The notes beneath the pieces were generated by a model. That model searched no databases, was not told where the DNA came from, and saw only the letters and a program-made list of their open reading frames with translations. Shown here in pieces: positions 1 to 13,500 of a DNA stretch of 64,000 nucleotides. The translations under genes were made by a program, and so were the position numbers. How positions within the stretch are numbered: position 1 is the first letter of the stretch; every line of letters begins with the position of its first letter. The DNA is from Onchocerca lupi (lineage: Eukaryota > Nematoda > Chromadorea > Rhabditida > Onchocercidae): assembly GCA_028564675.1 (NCBI GenBank), contig JAOVVO010000052.1, positions 124,001 through 188,000 on the forward strand, in the 5' to 3' direction.

Positions 1-3000
1 ATTTATCAGTGTTTCCAACAGTTCAGATCCTAACTCGGGTTGTTCATCATAGCTGAAAATGAAATTTGCACTTCAAGTCAAAAAGCATTTAAGTTGTCTG
101 TCAACTGCATCAAAACATTTTTAGGATATTATTCAAACCATATTAGTTTCGTAGAGAACTAGAAATTTAGTCTTGAACAACAGTAATCTTAGCAATTTTA
201 AAGAAAGATGTATTGTGATTTTCGAATAATATCAACAGGATTTTTGAAACTATAAATCAAACATCCAGATTAGTGTCTAATACTATTATGTTGTTTCAGC
301 ATGATTCGATTTTGATTAATCTGTTATCTCATTACCAAACTAGTCATTTTGACAAAATACAGTCATGAATTCCAAATCACTGCCAATCTTGTTCACATCA
401 ATTACAAGCTGTTCCTCCATATTTCAACATAGTCAAGTCAACAAATAATTATACCACACAAATCATCTTAAAAAAAATCATCTTTTAGTTAAAATTCAGA
501 TAATTTAGAATATTAAATAAGTTCTACTTTGCAATGCTGAAGGATCGAGAAGTTTTTGCCTCGCAAAAAGCTTCCGGAAGACAACAAACAGCCGCCGTAA
601 TGCCAGTTGATTTTCGTTCTTTTACATCTTCCACTATTTCATTCGTAGATTTTGCTATAAATAATATGAATGAACACAAAACATATCCAACATATCTGAA
701 ATCTTGGACTCTTTGATCCTCGTAATTCCTGCAGAGCCTTTTCATAAGCTTTCTTTTCTAGATTTTTTTCAGATAATGAGAGCTACCATATTACCGAAAG
801 TCGGCATCGTTTATTATATTTCTCAGAGACTAAAGGAAACTGCTTTTCATTTAGTAGTAAAATGCCCAACATTCACTTCCCGGAATAATCTCACTATTAA
901 TTTTGAGAGCATGAGATCAGCTAAAATGTCACACCTAACAAATGATTTGATTTGCTTGAAACAAAATAAAATTTACCACGAAGAATAATATCAGCAAAAT
1001 GGAACCCCGTATGTCGCAAGCAAAGCAAATCAAGTTCTTCTGATATTTCAGATGTCTTTGAATCTTTAGCTTTCACGAAAACTTGGTTTTTGGAAGATGA
1101 ATTTGATTTAGAAACAGCACGTGATTCAGCTTCAATGACATCTAAAATTAAATGCAAGATTGCATATTTCAGCAAGCCCGTTCCTTGTTCTTCCAATCCT
1201 GAAATAATATGATTCACAAAAGAAAAAAAAAATAAGGGAAGAAAATAATGAAATGAAAGTTGGATTTGGAAAAATTTCTCACGTAAGCAAATTTAACAAT
1301 TGACTCAATTTTTTTTTAACATTGTTGTTGTAAAGCACTATAATTATTATTTCCTTTGATTATATTTTCTAGACCAAAAGCAAGAGTGCTTTAAATCTAG
1401 AAATTCTAATATAATTGATGTAATTAATCAAACAAAAATAATTGAATCTCAGATCATTTAAATTGGTAATTAAGTAATATTTACAATTTCTTGAATTTAT
1501 AGAACCAACCAATTTTTATCAACTTATCAATCGGTCCATCCAAAACGCAAATCAAAGGAATAGTGTGGTGAGATGCACTAATGCATATACGAGCAACAAT
1601 CTGAAATCCTTATAAATGCTGATAATATGGTTAATGAAAAGCAGCGTTTTAACGGATTTTTGTCCGTTAAAATAAGATTTTCAATGAATATTACCAGATA
1701 ACTAGATAATATTCATTGAAAAAATCTGTCAGCCAATTTTTTTTTTTTTTCACTATTCTGATCTCATTCAAATTTTGATAAAAATGAAAAAAAAAAGAAA
1801 ATAAAAGAAAAAAAATTCAATTTTTTCAAAAAAATTGAAAAAAAATTCTTTCCAAAAGGAAAGAATAAGAAAGAGAAAAAAAATCAAAATACAACATAGA
1901 TGCATTTAAGAAATATAAAATAATCTTACTTTACATATTATCAGTTTGGCTAATATAGGAAGCTGCTTTTCAAAATCACAAAGCAGAATGATTAATTTGC
2001 GAGCAACATCAATACATGGTTCGTGAGGAAGTTTCAAACGAATACTGTACTGTCTGTAGCGAGATCGAGAATTACTCTTGTTACCCGTGGATATCGCTTT
2101 TTTTAAAGCTAATTCAGCTAAAACAATCATTTTGTTTAATTAGAGATGATTCATAAATATTCAATTCGAAAACTCTATTTGAACTTTAATGCAACATGCA
2201 TTAAGGCTTAAATTATGCAAATATTCTTGAATATATATATTTTTTGAAAAAACTAAAAAACATACAAGAATCAATTGATGCCTTCAAATCTGAATTTTGT
2301 TGATGGATATATTTCTGAAAAATTAACGCCGTTGATTTCGTCTGACGCATAAAATTACTGATAAAATCAGCTGTAAATCAAAGAACGAACTGTATATTTT
2401 TAATGGTGAAATTTTATTGCAAAAACAGAGCGGGAAAAATAGAAAGAACAAAAAAACAAAAGGAATCTTACTGTGTCCCTTGGGAGATGGCATATTGAAA
2501 TGAATTGAATTTTTTTTCTTAAACTGTGTTTCATATTTTTCCAATAAATGATTTAGATAAAACAAAGATACATACCTTAGCCAAAATTTCTCCAATTTGT
2601 TGATCACCGAGAAACGGCAACAATGTCGATTGTAATTGTTCTTCCGTCAATGGTGCTGGAAAGTCCGTTTCGGGGAAAAACTAAAAGAAAGATCTCTGAA
2701 ATTCTTAAAGCTGAATTTCAATCAGTTGGTATGGACGACTGATGAGCAACAGAACAAATCATGAAACCCATGTTTTAAAATACGACCGCATTCCCGGATA
2801 AATCTTAAGTCAGCATCCAAACAATGTTTAAAATGACATTCAATGGCTGAGCTGCGCAAAATACCAGCCAAAATAAATCAATTCAAAAGAAGCGCATATA
2901 GTGAGATATTTATAAGCTTGCGTTAACAAAGAAAAAGGATTTTGCTTGCTGTGCAGATTTGCCTAAGCCAACCAAAAGACAAACTGCTGTTAATCAACGG

Positions 3001-6000
3001 CCATTAGTGTAAGAGTGTTGCAAGATACATTCATGGCGATACGATAAAATATGAGCGGGATTGAAATTGGATTGATTAAAAGCGGGACATGAAATTTGTG
3101 AGGTCCCAGAAACGAAGAATGGAGAAGATTTGTACCAAGATAATTTAACATAGCTTCATGTATAAAAGCGAACCGAATGACCCATTTTATCAGGTGGGGA
3201 TAAACCATGGATTTTCTGCTCCACTTCAACTTTCTTTTGCATTTTGGTATTTAATGCCTTAGACATCTTCATATTTGCTTTCATTGCTTCCATCACTTTT
3301 AAATGCTTCTCCCACAATGTCTCGAGCTGAGTTTTCTAAAAAATGCGAAAAATATGAAGTGGTACACTGCGCTGTCATGCAGAGTACCGTCCTTCTTTTT
3401 ACTGACTAAATGCAGAACATAAACGCGAATTGGCTATGTAAAAGAAGGTCATTAGTCATTACGCCATTTAGCTGAACTTAAGAGGTGCCAAAGCTATCTT
3501 TCATCTGGCATATTTTTTACTAAGCGATATGGCACATTATTTACGAAATAGATGTTTTGCCATGCTTCAACATGATTTAATGCTTTTCCCACTTTTTAAC
3601 AGCACTGAATTATTCAGTGTAAAACAAAAGCTATTAGATATAAACGTAAATAAATTCACAAAAAGCAGGTTTGAAGTTTTTGTGCTTGTGCAAAAAAGTT
3701 ATAATAAATAAATTTCGATAACTCATTGGATCATTACTGATATTTGTGAAAATTATCATTAAATTAAGATATTATGAAATGATAGACTTTGAAAATCTAA
3801 CAAGCTATTTTGTACCGCATCTTTAAATAGAAGTATTAATTACCAAAGTAGCAGAGCTAATATTTTTTAAGGATTCTGCGGTTTTCTCGTCACTATTTCC
3901 AAATTTCAACAATTTCTTCCTGTGCCATCTGGGCACAAAATCATCCTTTTCGTTCGATGGCATTACTCGTGAATATTCACCTCCAATAAATGCCCAACGG
4001 TCGTTCTTCTTTTTGTCTGAAAACATGAGTGGACGAAACAAAGATATATTGTTTTCTAATGGGTAATTGCTGAACAAATACTGGCTATTGAAAAAAACTT
4101 CAACTATCACATCATCCATATGTTTCTTTTCAATCCTTCTCGTATCTATTAAGAATATAGCTAATATTTCACTGATTCATCTCAATCTTTACAAAAATAT
4201 ATGTGCAAAAATAATCTATGTGAAATCGACAATGTCTGACTGTAACTATTAGGAAAAAATTTGATGACAAAATTTATAAGGAACAGTTGTGAATAGTTTT
4301 TAGAAATTCAACAGAATTCTCTGTGCCAATGCGACAAAAGAATCTTTAGCAAGTATCAAGTAACAGAAAACAAACAGAGTAAAACCAAAAATAAAATTTT
4401 TAGCGTGATCGAAAATTGTCTTCGATTAAGAAGAAGTCAAACTTACTATAGGCGACAACATCAAATGCGCTCGAAAGAAGCATCAAAGACCAGCAAAGCA
4501 AGGTAACATTTAAATTATTCTGACATTGGCAATCGACTGCAGAATTATCGAAAGCATTTATCGCTATTTCTTTGATAAGATTGAAAAGTTCGAGGATGAT
4601 AGCAGACTAAAAGTGAAATTAGTCGAGAATCACATAATCAATCATAAATAAGATAATGGTTATTTTAATTTCGAAAAAGAAATTAAAAGCAAGATTTAAA
4701 TAGAAAATCTTTAATGAATTGCAATAAAATGTAAAATTACTTGTTTCGAGCTAGATTTCACTGAATGATTACACAAAAATGACAACTGTAAAAAAATCCT
4801 GCAATGATATAGAAATTATCGTGATAAGAAAGGAGAACGGGAAGATTCTTGGAAATTCTTTTGCAAATAAATCTAAATCTGAAACTGAACTTAAATAAAT
4901 TCATCTAATTTAAAACTCAAGACTTTTTTTTTGACAATAAGTTTAGCATAACTTAATACTCAAAAATCTTTAGCAGAAAACTAACCGCAACTTTTCAAAA
5001 GAATAGCAGTTAAAGGAACTGCAAGAACTTACTTGTGATCATTTTTTTTAAACTGCGCGGAAAAAATTTCCTTCAGAACACGAGGAAAAAATAGTGGCCA
5101 CCACTCACTTCCGGATCCCTGATGAAATAGCCAAGTGATACATCCCACCTAAATTTAGAACGATAGTAAAATATTATTTAAAAATATGAAAAAATTAAAT
5201 TTCAAATAACCTGTAGTCTCGGTACGGATGGAACACAAAATAAAATGAAGAGAGAAACGGCATCATCGAGACTAAACTTCGGCTGTAAAACAATCTCCTC
5301 AGTTAGTGACAATGGCAAATTTACTTCTAGCGCTTCCTTACACTTTATTCGAGCACATTTTGCTTCACTTGGATAGCAGCTCTGCAATAAGAAATTAGAA
5401 ATTGTTGTAAACTTACTATACAGTTATAGAAAACAGAATTTGTACACTGCGCTACATATAAGTTTTCTATATAAGAGAGTAAGATATAGTGTAAATATTG
5501 ATAAGCAAAAATGAAATATTTTATTTTTAACTACTAGTTATTTTCCAAAAGTAACTTAACAGCCATATGAAAACAATAAGAATGTCCAGTCAATTAATTA
5601 ATATGTAATTTCTTAGCTTTTCTTTACATTTTTGTGGAAATTTTACACTTCACATTGCAATAAATATTCCAAACTATGGAAAATCCAAATCAAATTAGTT
5701 CTCAAGCTTCTTTACTAAATTTAACAATTACGCAAACATCCCTTATTAAAAGTACATTTTATCAGTAATTTGTACAATACACAAATAACAATGCCTGTAC
5801 TTGAGCTGAAGGTTTACTATCATTAGCAAATGTTTCCAATGCGACAGCCCGAACATCAATCAAATGAGTTGCCCGAGTGACCAAAGCAAAGAGTTCGACA
5901 GCAATAGTTTGCAATTGATCAGGATAGCAGTCATTCCAGCTTCCTTGCAGAGCTTTCTCCAAATTTTGTTCAGAATCTGTATATAAAAATTGATTTTTTA

Positions 6001-7553
6001 ATAATACTTTCAAATCATGCCCTCACTTTGCTTGAATTATAAGACGAGATAACTTAAATATTCATTTAAAATCAAGTTAAAATATTAAATGGAAATACGC
6101 GCCATATGATGGTAAATGATCTAACTCCAATCGATGCACCACACCCATTACAATGTTCCACTGTAAACTAAGTTGGACACATTCGCGGTACACTTGCTTT
6201 ACTTCTTCTTCAGAAGCAGATTCATCCACCAAACGATGCAGATCTGCACTCACAAGCTGATGTCTGCATCGTAAATCTTCACAAAGCTGACGCAAATGGT
6301 TTAAGGTAACAGCTATCTAAAATTCAAAAATTTTTCTAAATTCTGTTATCTCCGATTCAATGAAAGATGATTTAAAAACACCATATGGATAAAGTAATTA
6401 AAATTTCATAAGATTAATCAAGTTCCCTTTCTCATTTGCATAGATCAATAAATTTTTGTAACAACTGAAAATTAAATAAATAAGATAAATTTGGAAAAAT
6501 TCAAGTCAGAAGCAATTAAAAATAGCATGTCACAGTTAAAATTTCTATGCGTATAAAACAATCTATCACACTGCAAATGCATATAATATCCAAATCTTTT
6601 AAATTAATGGGAAAATTAATTAACCAAAAAATATACCCATTGCTAATATATGAATATTTTTTCCCAGCTAAAAATGAGGTATTATTATAAAAGTGAAAGC
6701 ATTTTCTACTGCAATAATCAAAAGGGGCTTTGAGAGAAAGTGGCAACACACCTTTTTTTGTTGATTGGCTGGCATACAATGAGCAAGATTTTCTTTATGC
6801 ATAAAGGGATATGAATAAACTTGCCATGATGAAAAGAAACGATGCCCAAAAAAGAGTCCTATTGGAATTTTACACGCTGCATTATAAAGCTGCCGTCCAA
6901 CATATGTTATCTGTAAGTCAAATTGGTAGCAGAATACGCATGCTATTTTATTTATAATCAAAGCAGGAAATAAATCTGTATTTCATATTTATATTTATAC
7001 TAAGAAAAATACGGATAAAATGCAAGCACTTATGGTTTCACCTTTACAAATCTTATTCGCATAAAAGGCTGCAAATCTTGCGCAGCAATACTTTTGCGAC
7101 ATATGTCTGTTGTCATCAGTAGTCGCTGTCCATCAACATTTTCACCCAGGAGCCATACATCTATAGAAATTGCTGCTATTTCTGCTACTGATGGGATGAA
7201 TAAATCTGTTAATAAAACAGGCATACCGAAATCCAATATAACGAATTTTCTGGATCCTAAAAATATATCAAATTCAAAAAGTGATTTCAAGAGGGTGCAA
7301 ATCAAAATATAAAATGGTAATGCAAATGACACAAAATTATTTTTAATGAAAATAAATGATGCTACTGACTAAACAAATTTAATGTTAAAAAAAAAAAGTG
7401 TTACTATTAACCAAAAGAAATTCTTTCCATCAGTAGAAATTTTTGGGATGGCAACTTGAAGATATCAGGTGAAATCATGGGTACTACTGATGGGATCTGC
7501 GAACGTATTTCAGCTCTTTGGTTGCTCTTTTCTTGAGATTCTTCAACAGTATT
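1..7553 (-). other. BIRC6: BIRC6 exon block 4: conserved beta-sandwich and following helices
   Basis: Exons: 7553-7412, 7256-7042, 6910-6752, 6316-6099, 5976-5783, 5381-5211, 5148-5033, 4798-4741, 4606-4447, 4016-3844, 3335-3174, 2680-2576, 2517-2472, 2117-1930, 1600-1510, 1198-977, 654-528, 52-1 (continues outside). Exon 7256-7042 is the best conserved stretch of the gene: RKFVILDFGMPVLLTD and SIDVWLLGENVDGQRLL follow human RRFVTLDFGRPILLTD and SIDIWTLGEEVDGRRLV. GSEWWPLFFPRVLKEI matches GERWWGQFLSNVLQEL. Short exon 4798-4741 (KIFLQLSFLCN) was found because the flanking exons had incompatible phases and it restores the frame. The 6099/5976 junction stays unresolved: donor GC|GTATTT leads to a stop. 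Exon 654-528 is supported by phase and openness only. Confidence 0.8.
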
Positions 7554-10500
7554 CTGCAAAAATATACGTAACAAATAACAAAGACATTAATGAACTTTTT
7601 GATTGCATGACATACTTCATATCATCAACTTTGCTATTCATTCAAAAATTTTTCAAAAGACATAGAACGGTAATATTCAGTTGGAGAAAGATTTCATGGA
7701 TACGCGAAATCTTAATTTTGGAAATTAAATATGAAATGCTTTTACTCAAGATTATATTGAAAAAGTGAAGTTATTCACCCTAGAAAAATAAGATGAGAAA
7801 GTGAATCAAAAAGATATTTCTATGATGACAAACAGAAATAGTAAAGAGCCATTTTGAATATAAGCCATAGTTGAAAATAAAAACTTCTTACCGTCGATTC
7901 GTTTTCCATTACATATGCCAGATTCGGTTCTGAGTTTATAGGTGAGAGATGCGATGGGGATAGTGGAGTTGGTGTCATGAACGGCGTTGTTTTCGGTGTA
8001 GTTGGAATACCAAACGTGCTCGCTGACGATCCCTGGGTTGCAAAACCTTGCGCGACTGCTTAAACGTTTTCCAGATTAATCGCTTTATCAACGAACATTA
8101 TAGAGAATAGCATTCAATGTTTAGTGTCAGGTTAATTTTGTTTTGAATTGATTATTAGGATTAGTATAGCAATTTATCATATTGTTATAAAACTTATAGT
8201 CTTCACCACTTGGTCCTGTTTTGCCATAACCTTGGGCATCAACAGCACCACCAAAAGTTATTTTCAAACCACTTTTCCCTCGGTTGGTACTGACAATATC
8301 AACGTCACCAATTGAGACAACAGGGTTTACATTACCTTTTTCTCCTGTATGTTGATTAATAACTTTTATATTATCTTTTGTAAAGAAAAGTATCTTCATC
8401 ATTTTCTCATTGATCTTTTATATTTTGTTCGTGAAAATTTTTAACTAGAACTTTGGTCTTACTGAAAATCTTCTGACTGTACATTCTAAGCAAATGAATA
8501 AAATATTGGAGTTTACTTTGTGAAGTCTGCTCGGTATTTCCAACTGTATTATCCTCTTTGGTCTGCGCTTGTTCCATTGCAATCAACGTCATACGTGCAT
8601 TAAGATCTGCACTTAAATCTTGTAGTCCTAGTTTCGAAGTTCCAGAATCATTTTCATTATTTTGTTCCGGTTTCTGAAACAAAGTGTTCTAAAGCAGATA
8701 CTATATTAAAAGCACATATTTAAGCTGCCATTAAAAAAACTCTTTCAGACAATTTTCATAAATCGAACCTTTTATTGTGTAATATTAACTACATCTGCAA
8801 TGCTTAGCTGCTTATATCTAGAATTAATAGCTTATCCAATAAGCAAGTCTATACTGCCAGCACATGAACTGAATAAATTTTTATACCAAACCTAAGTATG
8901 AAAAATCAACGAACTTTATTCAAAATTGTTTGAGTAATATCCATAATTTTCAATGGTACAGGACTTTCATTTTCAGTATGACCAATAGGTGCAGATGTGC
9001 AACCAATTTCCGTTATAAAACCTGTAATTCAGAACGATATAAAATATAATTAATTTTTAAACACAATGGAAAAACGACTCAACTACCAGAATGTATGATA
9101 ACCCGAAAAATAGTAAAACGCTACCAGTCTCCGTATTCTCTACTTTAACGTGATCCGAAGCATATATTACGGTGAATGTGAGTGGCTCCGTCTCCAACAA
9201 ACCGCTCAGTTGCGTGGATGTCGTTACTGTATGATATTTATATTCTCGTTGAGAATTCGCTGCAGAACTTGCTGAAAATCGATCCATCACTACTTCCGTA
9301 CCTGCTGTAAGTGGATAAATATTGAGATTGATGCGCAGTAACAGAACTAACACTATTAATAGCAAGAAAGTTGGGGAACATGCATTTATAATGCAAATGA
9401 GTTATAAACTCAAGACATAACATGATAATATTTTACCAGTTAAGCATGATTGTGACAAAATAATATTACCAGATTCCAACAACGAATAAAAAAAAAAAGA
9501 AAGAAAGAAAACGAATGAGTGAAGCAATGTCTAAATGATTCCAAGAATTTACCTTCTGTAAAATTTTCAAAAGTTTCTTTCACAGAATCTGTTGATATAT
9601 TGAACAGTGCCAGCCAATCTATTTCATCCTAAAATTGTTGTTATAAATATAGCGCACGAATTAAACTTGTACGAACAAATTTAAAAATACCCTCCAAATT
9701 TCACTTATCCGGTACTAAAAAAATAATTAGTATTTGCAATGATTTTTGCAACAACATTTCTTTAATTATTTAATACACATTATACTTGGTAGAGAAAAGT
9801 TGAACACTAGATACAGCCTGATATAGTCCTTATAAGAAAGATTGACAATGAAACGTCAAATCTGCTTTTAACTCAATAAATAAGCAACATACTAACCAAT
9901 AGAGCTTTAATTTTTTTTACAGTGCTGATTTAATTCATTAACCAAAAGAAAAAAGAAAAAATATAAAGCTAACGTATTCTCAATTTATATAGAGTTTCCT
10001 GGTTTGTTAAACTTTACTCAGTTACCTTTTTGAGTGAAAGAATTTTCAAAATATATTTCGTGAAAGAATCATTTGCATTTATTTTTGTAAATTTCAGCAC
10101 TAGCTTACTAAAGCAACAATATTTAACAAAGTATATGATTAACCAAACTCTCTAAATACATAGGCTTAGTATTCCCTGCTGCTCCTAAAATCTGTAGATG
10201 TCGGCAAAAACAGTGAACGAACCTCTGCTGTTAATCCACTTATATTCGTATTTGCGTCAACGCAATCTTTATTGAGAATCTTAGAATCGGCTGTGGGAAT
10301 TTTTTCGTATTGACTCATCCCAGCATTTTGTGATGGTTTCATTTCATTATATCCTTTTCCATAACTAGCAGCAGTGGATGCACATTTGTAAGCAATCATT
10401 GTTGGTGTCGCTGGTGGAAATGCAGTAACATGCGCTAATTCATTCGCTATAACAAAAATTATTCTCATCGGATCTCAAAAACAAATTATCAATGCAAATT

Positions 10501-13500
10501 CATCAATTCGTTCTATTCATTCCCCAACATGTTTTCAAATTTGGCTGATTATGATTTCTTTAATTTCAAAAGTAATCCTCATCCGGAAGTAAAAATAGTT
10601 ATATGACAACATATAAAGTATATGATAAAACTTACGATCATTCATTCTGGTAGTGGTATAGCGTTGCCACAACGAAAGTATCGACCTGGGCCATTCATAC
10701 ATAACCTGAAAAGTATGCACTTTGAGGATAAGGATCATAATTTTCGGAATAAATCATTTTTTTTTTAATTTCAAAGACTTAAATAAAACATACAGGAAAG
10801 TTAGAAAAAATTGACTTAAGCTATAAATCACAAGTATTAGACAACATATAAATATCGAGGACAGAACACTGACATCTTTGATAACCATAATAATTTAAAT
10901 GTACCAATTCCGTAGGTAATCCACTAAGACTATATTCAGTGGCCAATTTATCATGCAACGAACCAATCCAAGATTGCTTCCATGCGATACCAACAAATGT
11001 AAGCGTATTTGTACATGCATTCAACAGAGTGTTCAAAAGCTCAATACAAGATGCATCATTTGTCTTCATCACTGCCATCTAAAACATTTCTGTCCACATC
11101 TTCAAGTGGTAACATATGCAGTCTTTGTAATCTGTGAGAAATCTCTCGCAGATTTTCTTTTAAATTCGTCAATAAATAAATAAATATTTGCAAAAATATC
11201 CAAAAAAAAAAAGACTAAACTTCCAAAAGTAAGGAAGAGAAACATATTCAGGGAATATGGAATAAGGTTAAAACTATAGATCCTTAAATGGTGAGAAAAT
11301 CTTCGACCTAGTTTTATAAAATTTGTTCAGCAATTATGAAACGAAGAGAATAAATAACTGCATACCGTAAAACAGGTGGGACATTATTTATTTAAAATAA
11401 CAGCCACATAACAAACCTTCAATAGAGCGAAAATAAATACGAAGAGCCAATGAAGGGATCCAGCATTCCTAACTGCATGTAAGTTGGTTACGATCCGAAT
11501 TGAACATGACAAAAAAATTTGTAGCAATTTCGAAAAAGTACCATCATCTAATTTCCGAAGAACGCTTAAATTATAGTTCGTAATGTTAAAAGATCAAAAT
11601 TTCATACAAATTTCATTAATTTTTTTTATTAGAAAAATTGCTTTTTTGCTGTTGATGGAATTGAAAAATCTATCCCACTCGAACCTTTATTTGAATTTAA
11701 TAAATCTTCCCAACTAAAATATTATTTGAAGAAATCACTTCAACTAAGAAAGCAATTTTAATTAAATTTAATGAGTCAGCTTTCCAATATCTGGTGTTTC
11801 TCCTTTCAACCAAATCTTCACAGAAACTAAATAAAACTATCTTACCGTAACAAATACATCAATATAGCGCTCCATTTGTGAGAAACTGATCGTGGCGAAA
11901 TTATGAAACAATTAACGAAAATGGCGTCAACATTTTCAATGATCATTTCAGCAAAAGCTAATAGATTTGTTCTGAAAAAAATGCATCAATGACCGTCCTA
12001 AAGTGATAAGCATAAATAACACATGATAATTATACAAATAGGATCATTGAAATGTGATTAGCGAAATCATTAGCAAATGAAGAAAGTAATAATATGCCAA
12101 TTGACCTAACTAATTAAACAACTGACTTAATTGATTTAAGAATTCATATAAGTTAGTATAATAAGAATCGTTTTCTAGCCTAGTCCCATATGCTGTGTCT
12201 GAAGCAATTATTGCTTGAATAGTTTGAATAAAGGAAAAAATTTTTATTTCAATAATGTCACAAAAATGCTTTGCTTTAAAGTCAATGTTTGAACTAAATA
12301 AAACCTACTGCGACGAAGTATTGACCCAGTTATCGATCAGCCATTCAATAATACCAACTGCAAGACTTTGCTGTTGCAACTTTTCACCCTCCGTAAGGAC
12401 TTTTTCAGCTGGTGATATTTTCGGCGCGATTCCGGCAGCAAGCATTACTATATTATTGTGCAGATCCGTTGTTTCAATAAGTGCACGCCTTTCAATCCTT
12501 TAAGCAAAAATCCAAAACTTATTCTCTGATAAAGATTGACTCAATATTCCCATAAAATTTAATATTTTAAACTAAAAAAAAAAAAAAAAAAAAAAATAAT
12601 TAATTGGATAAAATGAATTAAAAATTAAGAGTAGTGTTATTAAAACGTTGTGTTCCTGTTGATTAAATATTTTGAAATCTAAAACTTAATATTGCACAAT
12701 AATGAAGCGTAATAATAAGAATGATAGACGCCAAAAGGCGAAGAAGGGGAAAATGATGAACATAAGCTCTGTATTAGGAACTAGAAATATTTACATATGC
12801 AGGCATAGATATTCAATTAACATTTTAAAATACAAGCAGATACAGATATTCAATGAAAAGAAACAAAAATAAGAGTGCACTTTAAACTCGAATATTCCAA
12901 AAGTACCTTTCGTTAGACTCAATTGCTCTTTTCGCCTTTACCACTGTTATTACCAATTCATCGATCCATTGCATTCCACATCGAGTTGTCAAACCTCAAA
13001 CATGAAATTTTCGCAGTTAATTAAAACTTTTCCAGCAATATCCAAATTCCAAAGAAATAATTGTGACACTATTAAACTGATTAAGCTCGTCGTTTTTAGA
13101 AGATGGTTCTGTCTAATGGAACTTGAAAAACTAATAAGTGAAATACAACGAAAACTAAAGACTAGTAAGCTTACGCTTAACTCACTTTACTGATTAGCAA
13201 ATTTAAACCTAATTCAGAAAAAAAATTTTAAAGCGACAATTTTTCAAAACATTTTAGTAATTACCATGTATGGATCTGTCTCTAGTTGCAGCTGTGGAAG
13301 ACTGCGATAGCTCTGTATCATCGATACGACGTTTGGAAGATGATTTTGTTTTACCTGCGGTACCAGCTCTGTAAAGTAGAGTTTGATGGCAAAATAATTG
13401 ATGGAATGGCACAATTACCTCAAATGGTTTCAAAACCTGAACCTGGAAAGAAAGTGCAAATTAAATTGTTAAGGAAGTATTATTGGCAGTGCCACTATAA

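Noticed and set aside
8407..8516. Open continuation of BIRC6 exon 8673-8517 into the intron
   Set aside because: The donor at 8516 (A|GTAAAC) joins in frame to the conserved TPKTTPFMTP exon; the continuation has no family similarity and ends in a stop.
13419..13443. Possible extra BIRC6 mini-exon (VQVLKPFE-like) with AG and GT borders
   Set aside because: Exons 13826-13706 and 13368-13265 already join in phase and align with human BIRC6; inserting this piece in the required phase creates a stop.
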